Below the pieces are notes generated by a model. It was not told where the DNA came from, did not search any database, and saw only the letters and a list, made by a program, of their open reading frames with translations. From the NCBI GenBank assembly GCA_017307755.1, contig JAFKGQ010000011.1, positions 372,001 to 436,000 of the forward strand: 64,000 nucleotides of DNA, given 5' to 3'. Position numbers and translations under genes: made by a program. The stretch's first letter is position 1; each line of letters opens with the position of its first letter. The DNA comes from Chitinophagaceae bacterium (GTDB lineage Bacteria; Bacteroidota; Bacteroidia; Chitinophagales; Chitinophagaceae). This document shows, piece by piece, positions 17,089 to 26,241 of the stretch.

Positions 17089-20000
17089 TTAAAACTGCAG
17101 ACGCATGCCAAGGGTATAGCTCCGTGGTTTGGGTAGATCGCTGTAGTTGATGGATTCGGGGTCGATGTGGTACTTATTCGCCCGCCATAATATCCCCACC
17201 TCGCTGACGGTGAAATACAGCGTCATCTGTCTTGCGGAGGTTTTGCGGGCGGCATCGCCAAAAACATCATAGGACAGACGGAGGTCCTTCCAGCGTAGGA
17301 TGTCACCACGGGTAATGGTGGCATCGGAATACAAAAAGAACGTGCTCCTGTTAGGATCGTTGACCCCGGATGGAGGAGATGGGATCAGGGTTCTTTTTTC
17401 ATCGCCCCACGTCTTCCAGCTGTCCCCGAAATCGCGGTTGCCGGGTTCTACTCCTGCGATCATCCCGGAATAATTGATACTGGGTCTTCTGAATACATAG
17501 CATGCTTTGAATGTAAAAAGAGAGGAGAGGCTCCACCGGCGCCAGGTAAATGTATTGGTCAGTCCGCCAAACAGGGCCGGTTGATAACGACCGCTGTAGA
17601 CAATGCCCGTGTCGCCTCTGGCATTGATGATGGAGCCGTAATCCTTGCTCACCTGGTTGCCCAGATAGCCCTGAGGGTCGCCGTTCGACCCGTCCAGGGG
17701 GGCGCCGCGATAACTGTAAATGGCCGTCAGGGATTGACCTGTCTTTGGCGTAGCGCTGATGACAAAGGCCGATGCGACAGAGGGTACATACCCATACCTG
17801 GTGACCTTATCCCTCTGATAGCTCATCAGCAGGGTGGTCGTCCAGCGGACTTTTCCGGAAAGGTTTTCCGTGTTGAGGACAAGGTCCACGCCCCATGCCT
17901 TCATCCAGGCGGTGTTGCCAAAAAAGGAGGTCATCCCGGATGACGGCGGCAGGGTGTCATTGCCCAATAGACCGGCGCTCCAGCGGTGGTAGACGTCCAG
18001 ACTGCCGTGAAGCCTGCCTTCCCGGAACGTACTGTCCCTTAACAGACCGTAGTCGATGCCGGCGTTGAGCATATAGCTCTTTTCCCAGCTATAGGAAGGG
18101 TCCGGTGGGTTAACGATGACGCTTTGCGGCTCTCCATAGCTGTTATTGCCGAGCCGTTGTGTCGTGAGGTATCCTGTGCCGTTGCCGATGTTGCCGTTGG
18201 ACCCCAGGCCGGCCCTTAGCTTCCACAGCGCTTCGTAGCTCGATGTATCGCCGGGTTTTCCGCCTCCGTCGTATCCCACGCTGGCCGCCCAGAAGGGAGC
18301 CCACTTACGGTGTACGCTCACGCCCGTGATATTTGCGCCGTCCCATTTTGCGGCGCCGTACAAGGTCAGCCGCTGCCCCCATTGAAGGTCCCCATTGGCA
18401 AAAAAGGAGAGGAACCGCGTGATGAGGTCCTGGTAACCCTGGTTCGCGGGTATTTGTCTGGGTAAGCCCATTACATCTGTATAATACGCCCCGGCGATCA
18501 CCTGGTCGCTTGGTCCCCGGCTGGGATCGAAGCCATACATCCGCTGGGACTCGTAGTGAGAGGACACCTGGCTCTGCTCCACGCCTGCATGGAGACTCCA
18601 GCGTCCCGCATCGTCCTCCGCATCCGCGTGTGTAAAGCTCAACTGCCCCCGCAGGTAATGGCTGGTAGTGGTGGTGGTTCCCCGGTCGAGGATGTCGCCT
18701 GCGGGAATATAAGAGGTGAACGTGGGGGTACCCGGCTGGGCAAAAAGATTGGACAGATCGCGGACATAGTAGCCGTCCCGGCTGTATCTGTTGGTAATGA
18801 TCTGCGAGCCTTTCATGTACCGGTAAATCCCTTCCGCCACAAGACCCCGCAGGATATAGCCCCGCAGGGATGCCTCGCCGTAATAATCTGTGATCCGGGT
18901 ATTGTTGTCCGCCAGTTGCAGTTCTTGCAGGGGCCGGTAGCTCCAGTCCAGAAGAGAAGTGCCCGACAGGCTGTTGAACCAGGAGGGGGAATACTTGTAA
19001 TTTACAGCCAGTGGCGTTCCCTGTGGACTTGCCAGCCCGGCATAGGTGTAGTCGACAGGCAATCCACCCGTATTGTTGTCCCTTGTCAGGATGTCGGAAT
19101 AGTGCGCCAGGGTGGACAGCTGTAGTCTGCCCGACAGCAGCAGTTGTCTGGTGGATGCCTGGGCGGTCCATCGTTGAAAACTATTCCTTCGCAGGCTGGT
19201 GGGATCGTAATCATAGCCGGCGGAGAGATAATGTTGTCCCGTCACATTTCCCCCTGAAAGAGCAAGATGGTATTGCTGCCGGGCGGCGCCCTGGTAAAAC
19301 CATTTGCCAAGGTCGTTCACCATCGACTGTTTCCCATATTTTCCAGCAAGGGCATCGTATTGGTCTTGCGTGATCTGTTTGTTCTGCAGTTGGTACAAAC
19401 TTTCCACCACAGGCGGCAGAGCGGACTGGCTGGAAAGGACGGCGTCATAGAAGTGGTCGTTAAAGAACCTTGTCTCCAGGGCGATGTCGTCCGCGGGAGA
19501 GATGACGGGGATATAGGAAAGGTTGGGTTTGCCGGTTATAGTGGTATTGGCATTCAGTGTAAGCCGAGGTCCTTTGGCGCCGCCTTTTTTCGAGGTGATC
19601 ACGATCACGCCGTTGCCCGCCCTGGCGCCCCACATTGAGGCCGCCACGGCATCTTTCAGGATGGTAATACTGGCGATATCGGCGGGGTTGATATCGCGGA
19701 AATCACCCGGGAAGGGGAACCCGTCCACGACGAGCAAGGGGCGTTTGTCGGCATGCAGGGTGCTGGTACCCCGAATGGAAATATTCAGCTCATTGTTGGT
19801 ACCCGTACCTGCCAGCACGCCGCTGGCCTGGCCGTCCAATATGGATAGTACGTCGACAGATGGCCTCCGTGCGATCACTGACGAGGGGACATTATACCAG
19901 GCGCTGGGCGGTGCTATCTCCGCATCTATGGTACGAAAGCCGTCGTTAAAGCGTACTACATGTGGGTCCAGGTCCCCGGGCTTCTCCACCACACCCGGGA

Positions 20001-20511
20001 TCTCTATAGCAGCCATTCCTTTGGGGCGGACATTGATCGGGTCGATATTGACGCCGGAGATGGTCAAGAGTGCGGTGTCTGCGATATTGGGCAGAAAAAA
20101 ACAGCCTTTGTCGTCAGTGATAGTGCCGGCCGTTGTGTTGGCTATCCTTACCGACAATCTTCCAAGTCCCCGATTGTCCTGCGAAATGACCCGTCCTTTG
20201 AGGTTGGGGGAGGGTGTATAGATTACATAAAGTTTTCTTTCAGAGACAGCCTTGGTCACTTCTACAGTAAAAGGAAGCCCGGCGAGCCCCTTCTTCAGGG
20301 CCTCGTCCACCGTCACGTTTGATTCATTGATGTTAAGTTTGTAGTCGGATGTGTGCGTGCCGTCCCAGGCAAGTAAGCATTGACAGCGATGTTTTACTGT
20401 TTCCAGGAACACCTGTACGGTGACATGGCGCATGTGAATGTCAAAAGGTTGGGCATGGGCCTGTGCGCCCAGGGATGCTGAGAAGAATAGCAACAGGACT
20501 TTGTGCTGCAT
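17089..20511 (-). CDS. SusC/RagA TonB-dependent outer-membrane transporter with STN domain
   Basis: This protein of about 1140 residues has a signal peptide (AQAHAQ), an STN domain at about 25-95 (FDIHMRHVTVQVFLETV, then NVTVDEALKKGL), a carboxypeptidase-regulatory domain (GRVISQDNRGLGRLSV), a plug (ISIRGTSTLHADKRPLLVVDGFPF split over strands) and a large C-terminal barrel ending in LQF. It imports a ligand bound by SusD using TonB energy. The STN domain is the part that contacts FecR-type anti-sigma factors, consistent with the FecR and sigma genes just upstream. The ATG at 20511 is preferred over a TTG at 20523. Confidence 0.93.
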   Translation of the reverse strand: MQHKVLLLFFSASLGAQAHAQPFDIHMRHVTVQVFLETVKHRCQCLLAWDGTHTSDYKLNINESNVTVDEALKKGLAGLPFTVEVTKAVSERKLYVIYTPSPNLKGRVISQDNRGLGRLSVRIANTTAGTITDDKGCFFLPNIADTALLTISGVNIDPINVRPKGMAAIEIPGVVEKPGDLDPHVVRFNDGFRTIDAEIAPPSAWYNVPSSVIARRPSVDVLSILDGQASGVLAGTGTNNELNISIRGTSTLHADKRPLLVVDGFPFPGDFRDINPADIASITILKDAVAASMWGARAGNGVIVITSKKGGAKGPRLTLNANTTITGKPNLSYIPVISPADDIALETRFFNDHFYDAVLSSQSALPPVVESLYQLQNKQITQDQYDALAGKYGKQSMVNDLGKWFYQGAARQQYHLALSGGNVTGQHYLSAGYDYDPTSLRRNSFQRWTAQASTRQLLLSGRLQLSTLAHYSDILTRDNNTGGLPVDYTYAGLASPQGTPLAVNYKYSPSWFNSLSGTSLLDWSYRPLQELQLADNNTRITDYYGEASLRGYILRGLVAEGIYRYMKGSQIITNRYSRDGYYVRDLSNLFAQPGTPTFTSYIPAGDILDRGTTTTTSHYLRGQLSFTHADAEDDAGRWSLHAGVEQSQVSSHYESQRMYGFDPSRGPSDQVIAGAYYTDVMGLPRQIPANQGYQDLITRFLSFFANGDLQWGQRLTLYGAAKWDGANITGVSVHRKWAPFWAASVGYDGGGKPGDTSSYEALWKLRAGLGSNGNIGNGTGYLTTQRLGNNSYGEPQSVIVNPPDPSYSWEKSYMLNAGIDYGLLRDSTFREGRLHGSLDVYHRWSAGLLGNDTLPPSSGMTSFFGNTAWMKAWGVDLVLNTENLSGKVRWTTTLLMSYQRDKVTRYGYVPSVASAFVISATPKTGQSLTAIYSYRGAPLDGSNGDPQGYLGNQVSKDYGSIINARGDTGIVYSGRYQPALFGGLTNTFTWRRWSLSSLFTFKACYVFRRPSINYSGMIAGVEPGNRDFGDSWKTWGDEKRTLIPSPPSGVNDPNRSTFFLYSDATITRGDILRWKDLRLSYDVFGDAARKTSARQMTLYFTVSEVGILWRANKYHIDPESINYSDLPKPRSYTLGMRLQF

Positions 20512-20562
20512 GTTGGCAGTCAATTTTAGTTGGTTAATAGAAGTATTACAGTTGTAGGATAG

Positions 20563-20602
20563 CCGGCCTGCAAACGAGGTTGTCCTCTATCTTGCAGGCC
20601 GG
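20563..20602 (-). promoter_or_regulatory. Strong hairpin in the fecR-susC gap
   Basis: CCGGCCTGCAA (20563-20573) and TTGCAGGCCGG (20592-20602) form a perfect 11-bp GC-rich stem. The loop contains a second small stem, GAGG/CCTC. It lies 52 nt before the susC start on the transcript. No T-run follows, so a leader structure, RNA processing site or attenuator is likelier than a simple terminator. Confidence 0.55.
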
Positions 20603-20720
20603 GCATAAGGTTAATGGCATATGGTCTTGATCAGCAGAACAAGGTGCTGTTGCGAAGGGTTGTATTAAGAGGGTCAAAGGTCAGGGGCGGGTGACGGACG
20701 TATATAATTCCTTCCCGGGG

Positions 20721-22007
20721 TCAGCGGGACACGATGATCTTTTTTCCTTTGATGTCAAAATGCACGGGGCCGATGGTCTGGATGCTTTTTAGTACTTCCG
20801 CTAATGGGTCTTTACGGGAAACCTCCATATTCACTTTCATTTCAGGCTTGTCCCGGAACTCGATGTCCGCGTCGTACCAGCGGCCTATCTGCCGCATGAC
20901 ATCCTGCAGAGGCGCTTCCGAAAAGTTGAACCTGCCGTTCTTCCAGGCAATGGCCGCCTGTATATCATCCGGCATCAGCCGCCGGTTGATCCCATTCTCG
21001 TATTGCAAATATTCTTCACCGGGATGGATACGTGCCACAACGCGCTGGCGGGGGTCTGCCACCTGCAGACGGCCATCTACCAGTGATGTCTTGATATATC
21101 CGTCGTCTTTATAGGCTTTTACATTAAAAGTGGTGCCTTCGGCGGAGATCTTTACTGTATCACCCGCCCTTTTCACTTTTACGATAAAAGGCGCCGGCTG
21201 TGCATGCGTCACTTCAAAGTAGGCTTCCCCCTGTAAGGTCACCGTCCTTTCCCGTGGGCCAAAGGTTGTCATAAAATCCAGGCTCGAGGCGGCATTGAGA
21301 CGCACTTTGCTACCATCGGGCAGGACGACATTGTACCATCCGCCCTTGGGAGTGGACACCGTATTTACGGTGGGACGACTCGGCGCCTGTCCTGCCAGCA
21401 GGTGTTCATACACCAATGTATCCTGTCCCTGCCGCCGGATAAAGAGATCCCCGTACAAGGACATCCCTTTTTTGGGCACGCTGGCGGCATCAAGGGTGGT
21501 GACGTCGCGTACGGCCACTGTTAATTTATAGGAGGCCGGTTGAAAGAAATAGGCAGTTGGTCCGGCTTTCTCCTGGTGATTGTTTGTCTCCCGGGCGACG
21601 TCCCGTGGAGGGGCCACAGCGGGGGTGTCACGATGGATATAGAGATAGACGCCGCCGGCGACGACTGCTACTGCTGCGGCGGCGGCAATACCCCACCAGC
21701 TCCGGCTGCGATGGACCTTTCCATTTATAATTGGCGACGCTGCAGCGCCCGGCCGGGGTACGGACGCGAGGGCCGGGATCTTTAGCGTCAGCTTTTGCCA
21801 GGCGGCGGTGAGGTCAGGCTTTTCATACTGCAATAGTTGCCGTATCAAAGTATCCGTATCCAGCAGCTCGTTCAGCATCCGCCGGTTGTCGGTGGAAAGT
21901 GCGGCCCAGGCTTCCAGCCTGCCGTCCTCGGCAGCATCTGTCCGGCCTTTTATTCTTTTGATGATTAGCGTGACGAGGCGCCCGCGTTCTTTTTCAGACA
22001 TGGTCAT
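20721..22007 (-). CDS. FecR family anti-sigma factor
   Basis: This 428-residue inner-membrane protein has the standard FecR layout: a cytoplasmic N-terminal anti-sigma part (about 1-105), one membrane segment (WWGIAAAAAVAVVAGGVYLYI, split after residue 20), a periplasmic FecR domain (LPDGSKVRLNAASSLDF, GEAYFEV, KVKRAGDTVKI) and a C-terminal DUF4974 domain (FSEAPLQDVMRQIGRWYDADI). It receives the signal from the STN domain of the SusC transporter and releases the ECF sigma factor encoded 91 nt upstream. The gene order is normal for this control system. Confidence 0.92.
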   Translation of the reverse strand: MTMSEKERGRLVTLIIKRIKGRTDAAEDGRLEAWAALSTDNRRMLNELLDTDTLIRQLLQYEKPDLTAAWQKLTLKIPALASVPRPGAAASPIINGKVHRSRSWWGIAAAAAVAVVAGGVYLYIHRDTPAVAPPRDVARETNNHQEKAGPTAYFFQPASYKLTVAVRDVTTLDAASVPKKGMSLYGDLFIRRQGQDTLVYEHLLAGQAPSRPTVNTVSTPKGGWYNVVLPDGSKVRLNAASSLDFMTTFGPRERTVTLQGEAYFEVTHAQPAPFIVKVKRAGDTVKISAEGTTFNVKAYKDDGYIKTSLVDGRLQVADPRQRVVARIHPGEEYLQYENGINRRLMPDDIQAAIAWKNGRFNFSEAPLQDVMRQIGRWYDADIEFRDKPEMKVNMEVSRKDPLAEVLKSIQTIGPVHFDIKGKKIIVSR

Positions 22008-22098
22008 AGTAATAAGATTAAGGTAATAATGGTTGGTGCTACTACTATACTACGCGCGCACGACGGTCTTGTACTCGTCTTTTTTGATGTTTTTTTAC

Positions 22099-22692
22099 TT
22101 AATTTTTAAATAACATGGCAATAAATGCCAGGTAGGACCACAGCGCCCGGATGTCGGGCGGAAGATCCTCTTTCAGGCTCTTGAGGGCCTGTGATTTGTA
22201 ATTACGGACGGCTTGTACCCCGATGTGAAGGGTTTCGGCTATCTCCTCGTTCGACATTCCTTCGATGTAGTACATTTTCAGGACCTCCATGGCCCGCCCG
22301 GACAGGGATTCTATCCATGGATGAAGGATAGAGACGACGTCTTGACGGATCAATAGTCTTTCGACCTCATCGTCCGCCGGGTCAAAGTCCAGTTGCTCAG
22401 GATAGTCGATGGGGTTATTCTTTTGTCTTCGCAGATGAGAGATACTCGCATTCTTCGTCACCGTATGAAGAAAGGCCCCGACAGCGTCCTCGTTCTTAAG
22501 GATCTCTGTCCCCTTTTTCCACAGCTCCGTGAAAGCCTTCAATACAATGTCCTCCGCATCCTGCTTATTCCTGACAATGCCAAAGGCCAGGGAATTGATC
22601 TTCGGATAATTCTTTACAAAAGCAGCCTGAAATAGGTCCTCAAGTCTTTTCTCATCGAAACCTCCGCCATCATGGGATAGGTTATTCTGCAT
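22099..22692 (-). CDS. ECF-type RNA polymerase sigma factor
   Basis: This 197-residue protein has sigma-70 region 2 (IVRNKQDAEDIVLKAFTELWKK) and region 4 (LSGRAMEVLKMYYIEGMSNEEIAETL and VQAVRNYKSQALKSLKE, written in parts), with the short spacing of ECF factors. It belongs to the Bacteroidetes FecI-like group controlled by FecR proteins. It should direct transcription of the susC-susD genes downstream when the transporter senses its ligand. The C-terminal tail is hydrophobic (LWSYLAFIAMLF), as is common in this group. Confidence 0.92.
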   Translation of the reverse strand: MQNNLSHDGGGFDEKRLEDLFQAAFVKNYPKINSLAFGIVRNKQDAEDIVLKAFTELWKKGTEILKNEDAVGAFLHTVTKNASISHLRRQKNNPIDYPEQLDFDPADDEVERLLIRQDVVSILHPWIESLSGRAMEVLKMYYIEGMSNEEIAETLHIGVQAVRNYKSQALKSLKEDLPPDIRALWSYLAFIAMLFKN

Positions 22693-22904
22693 ATCTTAGA
22701 ATTTGGTTTTAAAGCTGGCATAGCATAAGGTTTCAACGGCGGGAAGATCGAGCCTCAACATGTTTATAATATGATCACCTTTTCAGTCCGTTATATATAC
22801 TACGTTTTCGCTTAAAATTTATACTAGCGATTTGCGGAATTTTTTTAAAGAAATGTCTTTTCGTCGAATTTATTCTAGAGAAATCTTATATGATCCTTTA
22901 TTGG

Positions 22905-22912
22905 TAGTTTTG
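22905..22912 (+). promoter_or_regulatory. -7 promoter element (TAGTTTTG) of trmD
   Basis: TAGTTTTG fits TAnnTTTG and ends 4 nt before the trmD ATG. If it is used, the message would start at or next to the A of ATG, a leaderless mRNA. No convincing -33 element is visible. Confidence 0.45.
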
Positions 22913-22916
22913 CGAC

Positions 22917-23594
22917 ATGAAAATCGACATCCTTTCTGTCCTTCCCGAACTCCTGGAAAGTCCTTTTCAGCATTCCATCCTAAAAAGGGCAAAGGAGAAA
23001 GGACTGCTGGAGATCAGGGTGCACCATCTCCGGCAATGGGCGGTGAATGAATACGGACAGGTAGATGACTATCAATACGGGGGTGGCGCAGGTATGGTAA
23101 TGATGCCGGAGCCGCTTGCGGGTGCCATCGAAGCCTTGTCAAAGGAGGCGCCTTTTGACGAAGTGATCTATATGACCCCTGACGGGGCCCGGCTTAACCA
23201 AAAAATATCCAACCAACTCTCGCTAAAAGAAAATCTTTTGATCATCTGCGGACATTATAAAGGCATCGACCAGCGTATACGCGACAGGTATGTCACCCGG
23301 GAGATCTCCATCGGAGACTATGTTCTCAGCGGGGGCGAACTGGCGGCGGCGGTACTGGTAGACAGCATCGGACGGCTCATACCCGGGGTGCTTAATGATG
23401 AAACCTCCGCCCTTTTCGATTCCTTCCAGGACGACCTGCTTGCTCCCCCCGTGTATACCCGCCCGGCAGAATGGAGGGGGGCCAAGGTGCCCGAGATCCT
23501 GCTCAGCGGTGATCCCAAAAAGATCGAGGACTGGCGGCACGAACAGTCTGTGCTGCGGACACAGGAGAGAAGACCGGACCTGCTGGAACCATAA
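22917..23594 (+). CDS. trmD: tRNA (guanine-37-N1)-methyltransferase
   Basis: The 225-residue protein is TrmD, the SPOUT-fold enzyme that methylates N1 of G37 in tRNAs using S-adenosylmethionine and prevents frameshifting. Diagnostic stretches are GGGAGMVMMPEP, CGHYKGIDQRIRDRYV and YVLSGGELAAAVLVDSIGR, forming the trefoil-knot cofactor site. The length is normal for the family. It starts at an ATG 4 nt after a TAGTTTTG promoter element, so the message may be leaderless. The MOSC gene follows 9 nt downstream and is probably co-transcribed, although the two functions are not known to be linked. Confidence 0.96.
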   Translation: MKIDILSVLPELLESPFQHSILKRAKEKGLLEIRVHHLRQWAVNEYGQVDDYQYGGGAGMVMMPEPLAGAIEALSKEAPFDEVIYMTPDGARLNQKISNQLSLKENLLIICGHYKGIDQRIRDRYVTREISIGDYVLSGGELAAAVLVDSIGRLIPGVLNDETSALFDSFQDDLLAPPVYTRPAEWRGAKVPEILLSGDPKKIEDWRHEQSVLRTQERRPDLLEP

Positions 23595-23603
23595 ATTCAA
23601 CCC

Positions 23604-24449
23604 ATGCTCACCATCAGCGCATTATATATCTATCCCATCAAGTCCCTGGGCGGCATATCCCTGACTACCGCCAACCTCACCGACCGCGGCTTTCAGTATG
23701 ACCGCAACTGGATGCTGGTGGACGGGAACAACCAATTCCTCACCCAACGGGAATTCCCTCAAATGACCCTGCTGCAAACAACTCTCCATGAGGACGGCCT
23801 GGTCGTCCGGCATAAACATACAGGCAACTCCATAAAGATCCCCTTTCAACCCACGGGCGATCCCTGCACCGTCACGGTCTGGGACGACACCTGCCAGGCC
23901 CGATACGTATCTCCTCTGGCCGACCAATGGTTTTCCCGCGTACTGAGCATACCCTGCCGGCTGGTGTACATGCCGGAAAGCACCCGGCGCAAGGTTGACC
24001 CCAACTACGCCCACGGCAATGAGATCACCAGCTTTTCCGACGGATTTCCCCTGCTGATGATCGGGCAGGCGTCCCTGGATGACCTCAACAACAGACTCTC
24101 CGAGCCACTGACCATGGAACGTTTCCGTCCAAATGTAGTCTTTACAGGAGGTACTCCCTTCCAGGAGGATGAAATGGCAGCGTTTACCATTGCGGACATC
24201 ATATTTTATGCGGTAAAACCCTGCGCCCGGTGTGTCATTACGACCATCGACCTGCTCACGGGGGAAAAAGGAAAAGAGCCGCTGCGAACGCTTAGCACCT
24301 ATCGCAGGGACAATAATAAGCTCTACTTTGGGCAGAACCTTTTGTACGACCTACCAACAAAGGTTCAAAATATCTCCGTAGGAGATCAGATCACCCTCTT
24401 ACAAACGCAGCCACCAGCAATTGCAGAAAAAGGTAATACGCCAGGATAA
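23604..24449 (+). CDS. MOSC domain-containing protein (YcbX/mARC-like)
   Basis: This 281-residue protein has an N-terminal MOSC beta-barrel (LYIYPIKSLGGI, DRNWMLVDGNNQFLTQRE) and a C-terminal MOSC domain with PCARCVITTID, whose second Cys should bind the molybdenum cofactor as in mARC and YcbX enzymes. Those enzymes reduce N-hydroxylated compounds, often with a separate ferredoxin-type electron donor. No 2Fe-2S ferredoxin domain is fused here. It lies 9 nt behind trmD. The start ATG has no Shine-Dalgarno site. Confidence 0.87.
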   Translation: MLTISALYIYPIKSLGGISLTTANLTDRGFQYDRNWMLVDGNNQFLTQREFPQMTLLQTTLHEDGLVVRHKHTGNSIKIPFQPTGDPCTVTVWDDTCQARYVSPLADQWFSRVLSIPCRLVYMPESTRRKVDPNYAHGNEITSFSDGFPLLMIGQASLDDLNNRLSEPLTMERFRPNVVFTGGTPFQEDEMAAFTIADIIFYAVKPCARCVITTIDLLTGEKGKEPLRTLSTYRRDNNKLYFGQNLLYDLPTKVQNISVGDQITLLQTQPPAIAEKGNTPG

Positions 24450-24480
24450 GCAGCAGGTTGATGAGTATGGTTTTCTTCAT
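24391..24480 (-). CDS. Possible 29-aa hydrophobic peptide
   Basis: An ATG at 24480 opens a 29-codon frame beginning MKKTILINLLLILAYY and ending FVRG, with a basic start and one membrane-length hydrophobic segment. It overlaps the 3' end of the MOSC gene on the opposite strand. No ribosome-binding site or promoter was found, so it may be chance. Confidence 0.2.
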   Translation of the reverse strand: MKKTILINLLLILAYYLFLQLLVAAFVRG

Positions 24481-24773
24481 AGCATGACGGATTTGACGGA
24501 AAAAATAGGATAAGGTCCTTTCTTGTGTATCTATTATACCAATACTAAAATAATACCAATCAAAGGTTATTCACATAGGAATTATACCCATCCGGGCATG
24601 AAAAAACGCTCAGTGAAAACGACAGGATAAATTCACTAATATATTTCAGCTTGATCCGGACAATTCACCGGGAACTTTTCCATATTCGCCTGCTTTAATC
24701 TTCTATTAATACCTAATGGACAACCGTGCATAGCTTTTGTATGTACCTAAAAGATCAAACAAACTTCCTGGCT
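24450..24773. other. Intergenic region, no clear gene
   Basis: The 324 bp between the MOSC gene and the glycosyltransferase gene hold the start of the possible 29-aa peptide and otherwise AT-rich sequence. TAGCTTTTG at about 24731 is one base away from a -7 consensus. I see no RNA gene or terminator. Confidence 0.4.
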
Positions 24774-25739
24774 ATGACTATCAGCGGATTTACAATGGTA
24801 CGCAATGGCACCAAGTACTATTACCCTATCAAACAGGCTATCTCCTCCATCCTTCCCCTCGTCGACGAATTTGTAGTGGCCCTTGGCGCCAGTGATAAGG
24901 ATGACCGCACATTCGAAGAGATCCAAAGCATCGGCTCCGACAAGATACGTATCATCCACACGGTGTGGGACCTTGAAAAATATCCACGCGGTATGGAACA
25001 TGCCCACCAGACGGATATTGCCAAGGCCGCCTGTAAGGGAGATTGGTTGTTCTATGTGCAGAGCGATGAAGTGGTGCACGAGGACGATCTTCCAAAGATC
25101 CGTCAGCGTTGTGAAGAAATGTTGCATGATACATCCGTCGAGGGGCTGTTGTTTAAATACAGACATTTCTGGGGCGACTATGACCATTATATCACGTCCC
25201 ACGCCTGGTATGCCAACGAGATACGCATCATCCGCAACGACCCGGATATCCATTCCTGGGAGTCGGCCCAATCCTTTCGTCGCATCCCGAACTTTGACGG
25301 CATCCACTATCGAGAAAAGAAAGGGACATTTAAATTAAAAGTCGCCCGTGTGGACGCCTATATCAACCACTATGGCTGGGTACGCCCACCCAGATACATG
25401 CAAAACAAACGCAAGGCCATGGAAGTGATCCACCGGGGACGTGATGTCGCGGAGGCGCAGTTCAAACAGGAAAAGGCTGAGTTCGACTTTGGGGACCTTA
25501 GCCTGCTCACCGTATTTAAAGGCCCCCACCCTGCTGTCATGGAGGAACGTATCCGTCTTTTTAATTGGAGCGATCAGTTGGATCAACAACATGATCGCTT
25601 GCAGATAGCCCTCAAGAATGGTAAGCCTGTCCACAGACATAAACATGAAAGGATAAAGTATCGCGTACTGACCTTTATCGAGCAGCATCTGCTCAGGGGG
25701 CGGCAGATATTCAGCTTTAAGAATTATAGATTAAAATAA
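24774..25739 (+). CDS. Family 2-like glycosyltransferase
   Basis: This protein of about 321 residues begins MTISGFTMVRNG, a typical GT-A start, followed by IKQAISSILPLVDEFVVALGASDKDD and, near residue 95, FYVQSDEVVHEDD, which supplies the acidic metal/sugar-nucleotide site. The C-terminal third is basic and ends in a helix (IEQHLLRGRQIFSFKNYRLK). Such proteins transfer sugars from nucleotide donors in the cytoplasm, often in surface-glycan assembly. I chose the ATG at 24774 over codons at 24726 and 24741 because the family begins at this point. It opens the glycan-rich part of the window, though 2.7 kb of other genes separates it from the next glycan gene. Confidence 0.83.
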   Translation: MTISGFTMVRNGTKYYYPIKQAISSILPLVDEFVVALGASDKDDRTFEEIQSIGSDKIRIIHTVWDLEKYPRGMEHAHQTDIAKAACKGDWLFYVQSDEVVHEDDLPKIRQRCEEMLHDTSVEGLLFKYRHFWGDYDHYITSHAWYANEIRIIRNDPDIHSWESAQSFRRIPNFDGIHYREKKGTFKLKVARVDAYINHYGWVRPPRYMQNKRKAMEVIHRGRDVAEAQFKQEKAEFDFGDLSLLTVFKGPHPAVMEERIRLFNWSDQLDQQHDRLQIALKNGKPVHRHKHERIKYRVLTFIEQHLLRGRQIFSFKNYRLK

Positions 25740-25868
25740 CAATCCTGCGCAGATCGCAACACTTATTGATGCAAATAGTACTAGTCATTCTTATTAAATA
25801 TTTTTCACCATTTTGTGCCGATTCGAATAATAAACATCATCAAATCGCAGTTTATTAATATCGTTTCA

Positions 25869-25876
25869 TAATTTTG
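25869..25876 (+). promoter_or_regulatory. -7 promoter element (TAATTTTG)
   Basis: TAATTTTG matches TAnnTTTG in an AT-rich region 62 nt before the GTG start of the 25939 gene, and is the best promoter candidate for it. A TTTAT at 25851 is a weak candidate for the -33 position. Confidence 0.45.
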
Positions 25877-25938
25877 TGGCCGTATATTTAGATTAATATC
25901 AAAAGGATCCTATTTTAATAACCCTAAATTTATTGATC

Positions 25939-26241
25939 GTGAAAAAGACACTCTCTTTGGGAATGATCCTTCTTGTAGGATTGTCCGCTTTTTCTCAATC
26001 GGGTACCGCCCCCTGCACACCCAACCCTGTCATCCCATGCAAGACGTATACTCCTCGTATCATTACAGACTCCATTCATAACGTGAGGACCGTTTTTCAG
26101 GAATCGAACCTTTACTTTTTAAGAAGTAGTTGTAATGACTCCGCCTATGTAAACAGCCCTCTCTATAACCAGGCGTCTTTCAGTAGCGTCAATGCACAAC
26201 CTCTGATCGACGATTTCCGGAAAAAAAAGAAGTCCCCATAG
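25939..26241 (+). CDS. Small secreted Cys-containing protein
   Basis: I do not recognise a family. The 100-residue protein starts at a GTG (MKKTLSLG when initiated; a TTG lies 6 nt upstream), has a signal peptide ending SAFSQ, and a mature part with CTPNPVIPC and one later Cys in SSCNDS. It ends in a basic tail (RKKKKSP) read from a run of eight A, a place where a sequencing or natural frameshift could occur. Its last 53 nt overlap the 3' end of the convergent serine protease gene. A TAATTTTG promoter element lies upstream. Confidence 0.5.
   Translation: MKKTLSLGMILLVGLSAFSQSGTAPCTPNPVIPCKTYTPRIITDSIHNVRTVFQESNLYFLRSSCNDSAYVNSPLYNQASFSSVNAQPLIDDFRKKKKSP

Noticed and set aside
18305..19171. 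288-codon minus-strand frame
   Set aside because: It runs inside the SusC gene in another frame and shows no family features.
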